Source: Macrocystis pyrifera (Eukaryota > Sar > Phaeophyceae > Laminariales > Laminariaceae). Taken from it: DNA of 64,000 nucleotides. The DNA is taken from positions 13,571,468 through 13,635,467 of the forward strand of contig JASSKH010000002.1 in NCBI GenBank assembly GCA_031763025.1, given 5' to 3'. The notes beneath the pieces are model-generated. The model was not told the origin of the DNA and did not search any database. It was given only the letters and a program-made list of their open reading frames with translations. Position 1 is the stretch's first letter. Every line of letters begins with the position of its first letter. This document shows positions 44,871 to 55,524 of this stretch, one piece after another. The translations under genes were made by a program, and so were the position numbers.

Positions 44871-46346
44871 GATATCTCGATCTCTGAGCGTGCTCGGTTG
44901 GTACATCCCTGGCCTCTCAGAGCTCCCACTTGGAAATCGCCTCCTCTTATTACTTAGCGGACCCTTCCAGCGGGTCTTGGTTTTCCTCCATTTCTCTTGG
45001 CACGTTCAGTCCATCTTTCCTTTTTTTCTTCTTTCGTTTTGTGTGCGTGCGTGTACTCCGAGCACGGTTCCGCGGGCAAGCGCGGCACCGTCGCGGGTTT
45101 CAGCGGGTGCTGGCGGGTAGACGGGGAGTTGCAAGGAGCGCGGTCGCCGTTTTCGTGGCTGGGCGTCGTGTGTGCCTCGAGACACGAGAGAAGCATGAAT
45201 GGGCTCTGTCTGGCCTCCGTTTATGATTTCTGGTAGAGTACGTACGAGTGTTTAACGGTCGTTCGAGATAGTAAGATGATATTTAAGCAGTGCTTATTTT
45301 TGCGACCGGGCTGAAAACCACACTGGGAGGTACCCATGCTGAGCACCAACATTGTCGAGCTGGCGAACGACGGCCACGGTGAGCACCGGGCTTCACGCGA
45401 GGCGGGCGACGGGGCTCACTGTGGAGGAGAGGGAGGAAAACTTTACCCGGACCGAATCAGTAGCGAGATGGTCTCGAGAGGGGCGGGCGGCGGACGAGGC
45501 TGAGAGAAAAGCTCTGCTGTGAGTTTTTTTCGTTTTTCCTTGAGGGGTGGACAGACCTTGATAGTAGATCTTTATTGGGGTTTTGTGTTGGTCGCCTGGA
45601 GCCGACCCCCCGACCCGAACCCTAACCCGAACCCTATGCCAGTGTGGTCAGTGATGGGATGCTGTGCTTGTCAAGACTCTAGGTTGCCTCGGCCGGCGTC
45701 GATGCTGAGCTTGGGAAGACTCTAGGTTGACTCGGGATGCTGTGACTGGGAAAGACTCGAAAGTTGATTAAGCCGCGTAAAACATATACCCCTAGCCAAT
45801 CAGAGTGCCTAATTAGCTACCCCAGGAAAAGATCTACTATCACGGTTTGTCCACTACCAGGTACTGTTTTTCTTTTTGATCGGTGTCAGGTGTTCTAATC
45901 AGGCAGTAAATTATTTCACGAAAGGGGACGGGGATTTTTTTTCTTTCAGAAATTTTCGGTCTCATTTTCAGTGTTTTCGCTGTTCTATTCTGCCGTGCTG
46001 TGCTTTATCTTTCGTACACATACGAGTATACAGACAGAACACATCGAAGGAAGAACGTAAAGTACCCTACCTGGGGTATGTACGTACGTACGATACAAGA
46101 GCAAGCGTAGCGGGAAACCACCCGCGACGCGAAGCGTATGTGGCGTCCGAGCTGTTTTCTCCTGAAGCATGGCGGCTGGACTCTTGGCATTGTCAAGTCG
46201 CCAGTTTGCAAATCAACTGCTGTACATAGTCATGAAAAAAACAATATTCAATCATGGACCTCCGTCCGCTTCGCATAGTTTGATGTACTTTTCCTTCCTG
46301 AGCGAGCGTAGCGGGCGGCGCAGGCCGCCCGCGGAGCGAAGCGCCT
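44866..46346 (+). mobile_element. Q-family element, long copy Q2 (interrupted by a 308-bp TIR element)
   Basis: The mirror image of Q1. It starts TAGAACTACTTACAGATATC after CCGATA of satellite N, and ends with the hairpin GCGGGCGGC-GCAG-GCCGCCCGC (about 46,311-46,332), GGAGCGAAGCG and CCTTG, followed by TATTCTCGTATACATCCCG of satellite N. Rejoining the flanks restores the satellite word. A 308-bp element sits inside at 45,547-45,854. Confidence 0.8.
45547..45854. mobile_element. 308-bp TIR element inside Q2, with telomere-like core
   Basis: The left end is GTGGACAGACCTTGATAGTA. The right end on the other strand is GTGGACAAACCGTGATAGTA. Both continue GATCTTT. It is absent from the equivalent place in Q1. 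The interior holds CCCGAACCCTAACCCGAACC (about 45,607-45,627) and a 40-bp tandem (GCTTG..AAGACTCTAGGTTG, 45,660-45,765). Confidence 0.8.
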
Positions 46347-46472
46347 TGTATTCTCGTATACATCCCGTACCATGGTGGTCCATCTATGTTTTGTTTCTTA
46401 TATATCAATTTGTGGTAAGTTACATTTTGATTATTGTTGTTAGCGCTTTATTTTTAACTCTTTTTTCCGATA
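46347..46472. repeat. Satellite-like repeat N, fragment between Q2 and P2
   Basis: TATTCTCGTATACATCCCGT..CCATG and ACTCTTTTTTCCGATA are N words on either side of two insertions. Confidence 0.7.
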
Positions 46473-49400
46473 TATGTACACGTAGAATTGTCAAATTTTC
46501 GTACTATAGCCAACTTTTCTCTTCGTACAAAGCACTTTTCGGCACAACACCAAATGCTCGGACACAGGAAGCTCGGCCGGACACATTGGTCGAGATCTCG
46601 ATGCGATCCGTGCACTCTGGAGCACGTGGCGGGCGCCCAAAGTTTTTGTCCGGCGGGAGTGGACAAGACGATTTCCTTGGTTTCATTACGAAAGGCCTTA
46701 TTTTGTACGTAGGTATCGGTACACATACATGCTCTCTGTTTTCTCCCTCCGGCTCCCATGAGCTGTGAGCACACAGCTCAGGCATATACCAGGTACACAA
46801 CAGACAACATGCACAAATCCCATCGTTCCAACGCTGCCGCCCACACGCCGTGCGTGTTCGACACACCCATATGCGCAGTGTTACTTCTGTGGTCGGTTAT
46901 GTTTGTCGGAGCCTGCCGTCCGCATTCCAGCGTGTGCCATATATTTTTTTATCCGTATGTACCCAGGAGGACGTATAATATCCCTACATTTTTTTTGGGT
47001 TGTTGCACGGAGCACGGACCACCGCCTGGAGAACAATAGCCACAGCAGTGCACAGAGCGTGCTTACCTCCAGCTTCCTACAGCACCACAACCAACCCTGC
47101 TGCCCAGCAGCAGCAGTGGGCACACCTTACGCGTATGGATGATCGTACTGCGGCTCATTCGTACAGCAGCGTCCGTACAAAACATACTTACAGCAGTACA
47201 GCAGTTCTTATTGCAGTGTGTCCTACATTGCTGACCGATAGATCCTAGAGCCAGCTGAAAGGGGATCAGTACACGTACGTTCCTCGATTGGCATTTTACA
47301 GCAGTACTGCTGAATATGCAGTCGTACCTGTACAAGCTACTCTACTGCTGTAGGAGATCGTCCAAAGTGTTTTATATTGCGTAAAAAACACGACGTGCCG
47401 GTTGTACGAGCACTACAGTGTTCTAGCGTATACGTTTATATTGCGCTGGATAACATTTTCGTTTCCGAGGTTCGACTCCCACCATCCACGTTTTTTTGTT
47501 TCACTTTTGACTTTTTTTGTACCAGGACTACACCTTGCTTTTCTGAACGTATACCATGATATACGGACAGTTGTAATATAAGTTGTGTGTGTTTATTTTC
47601 CACCTGTGACTTTTTTTTGTGCCAGTACATTCATCCACCTTGCTTTTCTGAACATATAATATGATATAGTACATGTTACTCGTGTGTTTTATTTAGCCCA
47701 AATTGAAGAGTTTGGGCGCGCATGCGTGTGGCGTGCGTTCATACCTCAACATTTCACAGCTACTCCGAATATTTGAGAGTAAAAGCAAAGTATGTTGGAG
47801 AACATACTGCTGCCATTACCGTAGGTACTTCGTACAGTCGCAATATTTTGAGGTTCTGTAGATACTACTGCGTATACTTTCGGGCTCGCACTAATGCGGG
47901 GTTCGCTACTGCTGTTGGTGCTGGCATGGATACCGCCTGTTTGTGCTTCAAGTATGTCGGGGTTCTGTACCGCGGGTACTACAAATATACCAGTTACTGT
48001 ACTAGTCTAGCAGTATTTCGTCCGTTGGTAGTGTTGGTATTGTTGCCTCTGCGAGACTCGGTACTCGCAGTTATGAAATGCCCTCAAAATGCCCAGTATA
48101 CTTCGAGTGTGAAGTATACTTGAACCGTCTGTGCACTGTGTCGACAAGCCTCAGGCCCAGCGTTCGGCACAAAACACACCCAGATAGTCGGAGACAACTT
48201 GAGCACTTGAAGCAGTCTGGCAGTATTTCGATATATGCACGTACTTTGCGCATACTCTCAGTATCTCGAGGTTCTGTACTGCGCATATTTTGCCTTTGCC
48301 CCAAGTATTTCGTGTTTCGATACTCCTGCGGGTACATACTTACTACCTGTATTCTCGGGGTTCGGTACTGCTCACACTCTCATTACTCTCAGTTTTTTGG
48401 GCCTGCTCAGTACTCGCAATATTTTGGCCGCCAGTACTCCAATACTCTCAGTACTCGGACGACGATTTGTTCTCGAGCATAGACCTATGCCAATGGTAAC
48501 GCGAAGTCTAAAATTTTTCTTTCGAAAATATTGCTTTTAAAAAACAGCCGAAAATATCCTCGTACCGCCGCTGTGGGAAAGAAGGGAAAAAAGTTTGATT
48601 TTTCCTTCTTTTTTTCTAACGGTTGCAGGCGGGGCAATTTGTATTTTCTCGTTGCAAATTGTCAATACGCTGATAAAAATCAGCTCGTGCCACGATCGAT
48701 GCTCGATCTCGATAGAGACTGAGCCCACAACCAACCCGCTGGTGTCGGGCAAGACCAACGAGTATAAATGACGGCATCGAAGATAGAAAGTTGATAAATG
48801 CTCTAGGGGGCGAGAGCTTGCCGGCGTCGTCCTGCGGTATCCTCCCAAACCTGAAAAAAAGCCTGTTTTTTGCCATTCGAGGCCGATCGAGAAATTTTGT
48901 CTTCTGTTTTGTACACACCAGCGGCTAATTGTTTTGTTATCGTACGCCTGGCCAGCGCCCGCCACACGTCGTTGGCCATTGTGTGAAGACGGTGACCCAA
49001 AGGTGGGTCGGAGCCCCTATAACAAGCGCACTCCGTTCAGAATTCATGACGCAATCGTTGGTTTTGTCGATCGATGTCTGTCGAGGACTCGAAATCTCGC
49101 CGCTTCGAACCAAAGATCGGCCTGAGTTTTTTTAAGCCGATCTTGGCCCAACATCGGCCCCAGATTTGCATTTTTCGGGCTTTTCCAAAAGTTGAGAACT
49201 TTTTTTTCCTCTAAACGTGCCCATAGGAAGCCTGTTCTAAAAAAAATTGGCGGGTATCTTTGGAATTCAGATTTTTTATTGATACTTCGGGTTCCCATTG
49301 GCATAGGTCTTACCTGTGAAACCTTGATATTACGCTGAGCACCAAGAAACATTTATTTTGGGGGAACATATATATTGTAGTACCAGCATGTATTTATTTT

Positions 49401-49754
49401 TGTGCTGTACCTTTACTCAGCCGGTCACAAAGTATTATGGCGCAACCTCGACCTCGCGCAACTTTTTTGTACTTAATAATTATTCGCCGCGTGTCAGCTG
49501 GATCAATGTCTCCACTTACCGATACCCTATTATATATTATTGTAGTAATGATCCCACACTAATTCCGCAAACAGTATAATATAGTGTGTCCTCAAAAATA
49601 TGTTCTGTGTGTTTGTGTTCTTCACGCTAAAATGATGGGTGGGTGCAGGTGATACTTCTAAACAAGTGTGCAGGGTTTCATACGAGGAGAGTGTTATTTC
49701 GCTCTTGCGTCACTCCCCTATTACTACGGCACCTCCCGGAGGGGGGGGACCTTG
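46473..49754 (+). mobile_element. P-family long element, copy P2 (carrying insertion B5)
   Basis: Starts TATGTACACG directly after CCGATA of satellite N and ends CCTTG directly before TATTCTCGTATACATCC of the same satellite, so both ends are defined. Apart from the 828-bp insertion at 48,482-49,309 it aligns with P1 throughout. A B-box-like GAGGTTCGACTCCCACC lies at about 47,467. No inverted ends and no known protein. Confidence 0.8.
48482..49309 (+). mobile_element. Family B full-length element B5, 828 bp with TIRs
   Basis: The ends are GACCTATGCCAATGGTAACG and, inverted, GACCTATGCCAATGGGAACC. The interior matches B2 from about 33,780 (AGACTGAGCCC, CGAGAGCTTGCC, CGCCTGGCCAGC, GGGTCGGAGCC, TTGTCGATCGATGTC). 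The unoccupied site is at about 41,310 in P1 (GAGCATTTACCTG). TTA follows the right end, and the left flank is ATA, close to a TWA duplication. Confidence 0.8.
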
Positions 49755-49930
49755 TATTCTCGTATACATCCCGCACCATGATGGTATGATGGTCCATCGA
49801 TGTGGTTTTGTTTCTGGATATCATCTTTCGGGATATTTGTTGTCGCTCCTTTTTTATTTTATCATTTTGCGATATGTCCCGATAATGTTGTTGAGCATAT
49901 GATATTTTGCCCATCTCTCTTTTACTTGGT
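49755..49930. repeat. Satellite-like repeat N, fragment right of P2
   Basis: ATACATCCCGCACCATGATGG, CCATCGATGTGGTTTTGTTTC and TTTTGCGATATGTCCCGATA match 43,960-44,600. Confidence 0.7.
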
Positions 49931-52900
49931 TACCCCCCACCTCCTTCCCTACGTACGCACGTTGTTGTCACGATATTTTTCGAAGGATAAGCTAGAAATA
50001 AAGAAGGGTGCAAACCGATAGAACACAAACGCACGGGGAATCGCGACATAGTTTTTTCTTGGTAATTCACTTCTGCGAAATATTCCGGATTACATTTTTG
50101 CTGATTTGATTCCTTCGTGTGACATATTACATTATCGCTATGATACATGCCTTTTTTTGTTTGTCTTTGAAACCTCCGTGAGGGTGTGATATTGTCGCTC
50201 TAATATATGGATGATTTTTTTGCGATATCTCAGATATCATACACTTGCAGTTGTCCCTATATTAAACCTTGCGTCTTGCCGTCTTCACTTTATGCCGCGT
50301 GTCCGCACACTATTCAGCCGCCTGTGCGTCAAAGGGCAAGGGCAAGCGCAGGATGGAGGCGAATTGCATCGAGGCAGGTCGCTCGGTCGAAGGAAACATC
50401 GGCATGGTCTGTTAAAGGGCTGCGACGTCGACCTGCACAACATCTGTGGCAGGGCGGAGTACCTCGCCGGTGCTGAGACCCCTTGCTCTTCCTGTGCTTC
50501 ACGGAACAAGGGGAAGCTTAGGATGGTTACTCGCGAATAGCAAAAGTGCGCATGGGCTGCGTGCGGTCGATCAAGTTATGATAATTTAGCATCGCACAAC
50601 GTAATGCTTTCGTGCCTTCGCCCTGTCGATGTGTCGCGGGCCTCGATAAAGCGTCGGGTGTTGTAGCTCGGTCGGCGGTGCAGCGTTTTCCCGGTGGGAT
50701 AGTTTGCATAACGTTGCGGTTTGTGCACTCACGTCCATAAGCTTCGTGCTGCACGTGAAGTCGAACGTCCAAGCAGCAACCGTCGTAGCAGAAGGAGTGG
50801 TTGTTCTGTTCCGTCGTTGTGTTGTGCGCGGAGTTTGCCATTCTGTTTTATACCCTACTACCTGGTGGTGCAGCTTTGGTGCTCAATTTCACGTTCGTTT
50901 CCCGTTTGATTTCCAATTCTCTTCGCGGGCCAGCATATTGGGGGGCTTTCCACTGCGAGTCTGCTTTTGGGGGGGCGCCCTGTATACGGCGCATCCCACG
51001 TTTGTTGGGCCTGTATACGGCGCATCCCACGTTTGTTGGGCTTTTTTTTCGGCCTGATCATACGCATTGCGTGCGGAAAAGACTTGGTACCTGCGGTGTT
51101 GTGCGTGACGTGCGTCTTTATTATTGCGTTATTCCGCGTGCGTTTGCCGTTGTAAGTGTTTTCAAATGCCTCTTTTCATAGCGGCCTTACCATTGGGCGA
51201 ATTTTGGTGGTGTTCTAGTCTACGGCCGAGTTGGCAACACTTGTTTTTTTGGTCTCTTCGTCACGAGTGGGCTAATAATACCGATGGCGTATTCGTTCCA
51301 ATTATTTTTGCACGCGGCTTACACTTCCATTGTTGGGCGTAATTGGTCGCTCTTTTTAACGGCAGTCTATTATTCACGCCACCCCGTTCATAACGCGCAA
51401 ATACATGAACACGAACACATAGGGTCCATGCTCCCATTTTTTTTGTCACATCCCAGTACCCGTCCGCCCCATTCTGCGCAACCCGACCGCCCGAAACCAA
51501 TAAAAACCTCTCCATTTGTCTCCCCGAATCCGGAATATATATAATTCTGGGGAAATGACCCAATCCAACTCTAAAATAAAGTACGGTATATCGTATTTAT
51601 AATAATAGATGGGTTTTTTTTTGGCAAGTAAATATTGGCAACACTTTCCAAAAAGACGACGAAACCTTCTAACGTCCTTTCGTCGCACTTTTGTCGACTT
51701 GCCAAATTTAGCAAATTTTGGCCACATAATGCCCCCTGGATGACATACAAACCCTGTGTTTGAGAGTAGGAGACAGGAGAACAGCACACGGCACCGGACA
51801 ACGGGGATCTGTTGCCTAGGGCGCTGGCATGGATCCCAATACAGTAAACGGAAGACTCAAGAGGTCGGCAGCGCTTTCGGCCCGACTGCGATGTGCAGGA
51901 GAATCTGCGGCGGCCGCTGGACCGGGCTTGCTCGAGCACCACCCCGACAAAAATGGGCCGTGTCCCCAACAATCACCCCACCATCGACACCCTTGTGTTT
52001 GACGCTGTCATCACCGGAGGATGCGGAGGAGTCTAGTGAAGGTGACGTGTAACCCATGTCGTTGTCATAAGCCGCCTGTAAAGTCCCATGTAGCTGTAGC
52101 AGAGAGGTTCAGGAGGCGGCTGTTGGTGCCGACTTTCTTGGTTTCTTTCGTGTTTCGATACAGCAGTATACACTGAATACCTGGTATATACTGCTGTAGT
52201 AGTGAAGGCTTGTTTTCCAGAAACACCTGGTACTCTGTTGACAAAGTGTCAAACTTATATTTCAAATATCATAGAAACTTATGTAAGAGAAGATAGCTCA
52301 AGCTCCTGTTTAACAAGATAAGAGACGCCGACGATATTAAAGAAATGGCGTAAGAGAAGCCAAAGCCACAAGCACACCACCTTCCAGCAGTGATGCGTTT
52401 TATCAACCTGCTAGACAAATTAAATGCTGACCGTTTGGGTACGACACACCATGCAGTGTCATCTCACCTGCCTCCGAAAATCCAACTAGAGCAGTAGAAA
52501 AAGGCGCTCTTGAAGTCTCTAGCTTGGGGAGGTGCTGTACATAGATGATGGGTCACGTGAGGTGGGTTCCTCGGGGTACATCTTCAAAATATGAGAACTA
52601 AAAGATGCGGCAAAAGGCTTAATTTGAGACACAAGAAAACGCCAATTTAGGAAATGTAACTCGTGAGTGTACCCAAAATAAGACTTGAGAGTGATAAGCA
52701 CATCTGATCTGTATCATGTGGGCAATGAGCAATGAGAAGCTCTGGTGCTATTTCTAGCCCCGTTGTCGCGGGTTGCCAGGTTTGTGATTTTCGTGACCAG
52801 GAGAGATGACACAGCAGCTGTACTTGTAGTGTGAGCACACTATTCGAGGCATGGTTTTGTAAATTTTGACACTGCTGGAAGCAACGTTCGGCGTCTCCAA

Positions 52901-53550
52901 ATAATTGTGTGTGCACGCACAGGAGCGACGTCGTTGCTTTTCTTCGGTAGGCGTTGACCGCTGATGTTTTGTCATGTAACTCGTTGTTTTCTTCTTGCCA
53001 AGTTTTGGCTGTGTTTATTGACCCTCTTTTTCCAGTCGTGGACAAAATGATCGTTTATTTTGACTTGTCATAACGCGCCCACTGCTCTGTGGAAGTACTG
53101 CTGTGGTTTGAACAAGACAAGGGTACATATTTTAGTGACACCATTGTTGAGCAACCTAACGCGTAGGCCATAAAAAATGGTACGGAATAGTTGCGCTCTA
53201 CATGTTACGATTCTCTTGGTGCCCCCAAGTAAGTCCGTGTCACCTTCTCGTGATGTACTGGTATCTGGTATCATTTATGTTTTCTTGATGGCCGAGCACC
53301 GGCGGGCGCGGCCAGTACAATTCACAACGTATACGCGACACATGAGGCGCTAGTTTGTTTGATCCCCTCATCATACTACTGGGGTGAAACCTTGAGCCCT
53401 CCCCCCCCCTCCCCGGGCTATCGAGTGGGGGCTTGAGGCGATGAGTCGCACATCTTCCCATTCGTGTCCTGCCCAAGTTCGGGTGGAGTATGAGTCTGGC
53501 ATGTAGTGGCATTCAATATCGTTTCAATCGCGTATGAACCCTAGCTGCTG
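49931..53550. other. Mostly single-copy DNA; no convincing gene
   Basis: Possible coding patches are 50,420-50,540 (DVDLHNICGRAEYLAG...CSSCASRNKGK, ending TAG), 51,828-51,990 (MDPNTVNGRLKRSAALSARL) and 53,045-52,647 on the minus strand (132 codons, starting MSTTGKRGS). None shows a domain or splice-supported model. The 26-bp segment GTATACGGCGCATCCCACGTTTGTTG is tandemly duplicated at about 50,984 and 51,013. An inverted pair TACAGCAGTATA/TATACTGCTGTA lies at 52,159-52,198. Confidence 0.3.
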
Positions 53551-54114
53551 CTAAGCGCGGGCGACTATGATCATCAATGAACCCCCGAGAACCTGTTGTC
53601 GCGGCGATGAAATGCTGAGCTCTCTCTTGGCGCGTTTTCTGCGACATCGTGTTTCCTTGCCGCACGCCTTATTCACGCAGATCGTACAACTGCCGTAAAC
53701 GCTGGCGGAGTCATACCCGAAGGGCCATTGCTCGGCTATGAGCACCTCATGAGCAAGGGATTGACGAAAAGCGGAGACCATGTCGTGAACTTCAAGGGTG
53801 AACGGTATCTCGCAGAAGATATCATGGATGAACTCAACAAGCGCAGGGGCATCAGTGGTGCCACCGATGTCGAACTCGCTGAACGTTTCGTCTAGGGAAA
53901 CACCCGCAAGTCGAGGGCTTGCGGTTCCCGTCTCATCAACATCCACGCGTCTGACCCCATCAGGGAGCGCTTTATCCAATCCTAAGAGCAGGCCTCTGGG
54001 TCGGAACAGGACATTGGTGCTGTTGACTCGAAGCAAAGCATCTGGACGGAGATTCGGAAGCTTTCGTGGATCCCGCGACCGAGGTAGGATGACGGTAGCG
54101 TATGGCATGACCAA
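53551..54114 (-). CDS. Hypothetical 187-codon open frame
   Basis: The longest uninterrupted frame in the single-copy zone. It has balanced composition, an acidic middle (VDVDETGTASPRLAG, SLDETFSEFDIGG) and a cysteine pair with a basic patch near the end (CTICVNKACGKETRCRRKR). No family is recognised and there is no TATA or polyadenylation evidence. It could be an exon or transposon-derived coding on the strand opposite the downstream candidate gene. Confidence 0.35.
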   Translation of the reverse strand: MVMPYATVILPRSRDPRKLPNLRPDALLRVNSTNVLFRPRGLLLGLDKALPDGVRRVDVDETGTASPRLAGVSLDETFSEFDIGGTTDAPALVEFIHDIFCEIPFTLEVHDMVSAFRQSLAHEVLIAEQWPFGYDSASVYGSCTICVNKACGKETRCRRKRAKRELSISSPRQQVLGGSLMIIVARA

Positions 54115-54341
54115 GTACAGCGAGTTATAGACTCCCTTACGGTATCATACTATCATTTTCATTTGTGGTATGCACGCGATTGGTTGTATAGTGTGTGAGA
54201 GCTGAAATAATATCCGTGTGCCTATGATACGTATATTTATCCACGACGTGTACGAGGGCGTTGCGGTCCCCCTACTGTTCACATTAATTTGTGTCTTCCT
54301 CATGTCTTTTATGTTTTTACCTCGTACTGTTATATTTATAG

Positions 54342-55524
54342 GCTGGCTACAAGCTGTCGAACAACATCCAACTCAACCACGTGGACACCAGCGTATTCAA
54401 CCAACCTACCATCCACGCCGGGAAGATGATGGATATGTACAACGACATGAGGAAGAAGCTTAACGTCGTGACGACTATATTTCAAGAAATCAGGGATGGG
54501 CGCTCCCTTGTGGGGTTTCTGTGGAGGTATGAGATGTAACTTGTTTCCGTTTGTGTCACACTATTGCCGTAATTGCATGGGTGGACGGCCTTTAGGAATG
54601 CCACATATATATTGCCGTCCAAGTCAGGTTTTTCACCTGCGTATATATGTTTTGTAAGCGCGATCGTGTAGATATGGCAACTTATTGGTAGAGATAGGCC
54701 AACTTATTGGTAGGGTCGTTTCCAACGACAGTTTTAGGGTTGTAGAATGTAATGGAAGGATTGGAAAGGCCTCGGCGCACAAAGTGGACGGCTTGAACAC
54801 CAACGTACGATTCCCACGGAAGTGCCACATGTTTTTGACAGCAGTAGCGCTGTCTAACCCCCCCTCCTCCCCGCTATTTGTTTCATCTCAGGAGATGCCG
54901 ACATCTTCTACTTGCATGAGGTCTGCAAAATCCACCCCACTTTACTGGAGTTCACCCGCACTCTACTCCAGGAGAATGTCAGGGCCGATGTTGGTTTCGG
55001 CGGGGCAGGATCGTCGCCAATTCCAGACAGGGACGAGCGAAGCGACGACGACGACGATGACGAGGAAGGTGGAAAGAGCAACTCCGTGGCGAAGCAACTT
55101 GGCGATGCTTCGAAGGCGAGGCGCGCTGAGAAGCGCTGGAAGAACGCAGCTCACACGTCTTTTCAGACTTTTTCTCTCGTAATGAAAAAAGCTTTGAGTC
55201 CGACGGCGGGCGGTGGTGAGTCGGTTGGCGGAGAACAGACGGTATAGGATGATCCCAGGAAGCCCTAGAGTTTGATCGCGCTCGCGCTATCGCTGAGGTA
55301 GAAGATTCGAAGACTAAGTATTTCCAGGGGCAGAAAACGCGTTGCGAACTATACCGAGAGACCCACGCAAGATGATTCGTGAAGAGAAGAATGCAGATGA
55401 CCCGGGCGAGCCCTTCATCGAGGTGTTGGAGCAAAACTTTGAAAAAATTGCGGAGGGAAATATAAAATTTTGGTGTAGTTTAGGGACCATGAGTCTTGCT
55501 CTCTTTCCACACCGGCCCATGTGA
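54342..55524 (+). CDS. Candidate multi-exon gene, Myb/SANT-like (Harbinger accessory-type) protein, possibly damaged
   Basis: Exon a (54,342-54,526) follows TTATATTTATAG and ends at GTATGA. It encodes YKLSNNIQLNHVDTSVF..., then MMDMYNDMRKKLNVVTTIF and GRSLVGFLW. Exon b starts after CATCTCAG (54,892) with DADIFYLHEVCKIHPTLLEF, a DERSDDDDDDEE acidic run and a basic tail to about 55,190. Further coding continues at 55,262-55,500 (LEFDRARAIAEVEDSKTKYF, then FIEVLEQNFEKIAEGNIKFW in another frame). The order of basic helix, G.LW and HP..LEF recalls Myb/SANT-like domains of the kind carried by PIF/Harbinger accessory proteins. The phases of exons a and b (2 and 1) do not match, and there is a later frame change, so it may be a pseudogene or have missed micro-exons. 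Confidence 0.4.

Noticed and set aside
41403..46346. Calling Q a canonical Helitron
   Set aside because: The start is TA rather than TC and the end is CTTG rather than CTRR; only the hairpin and A^T insertion fit, so it is reported as an unclassified element.
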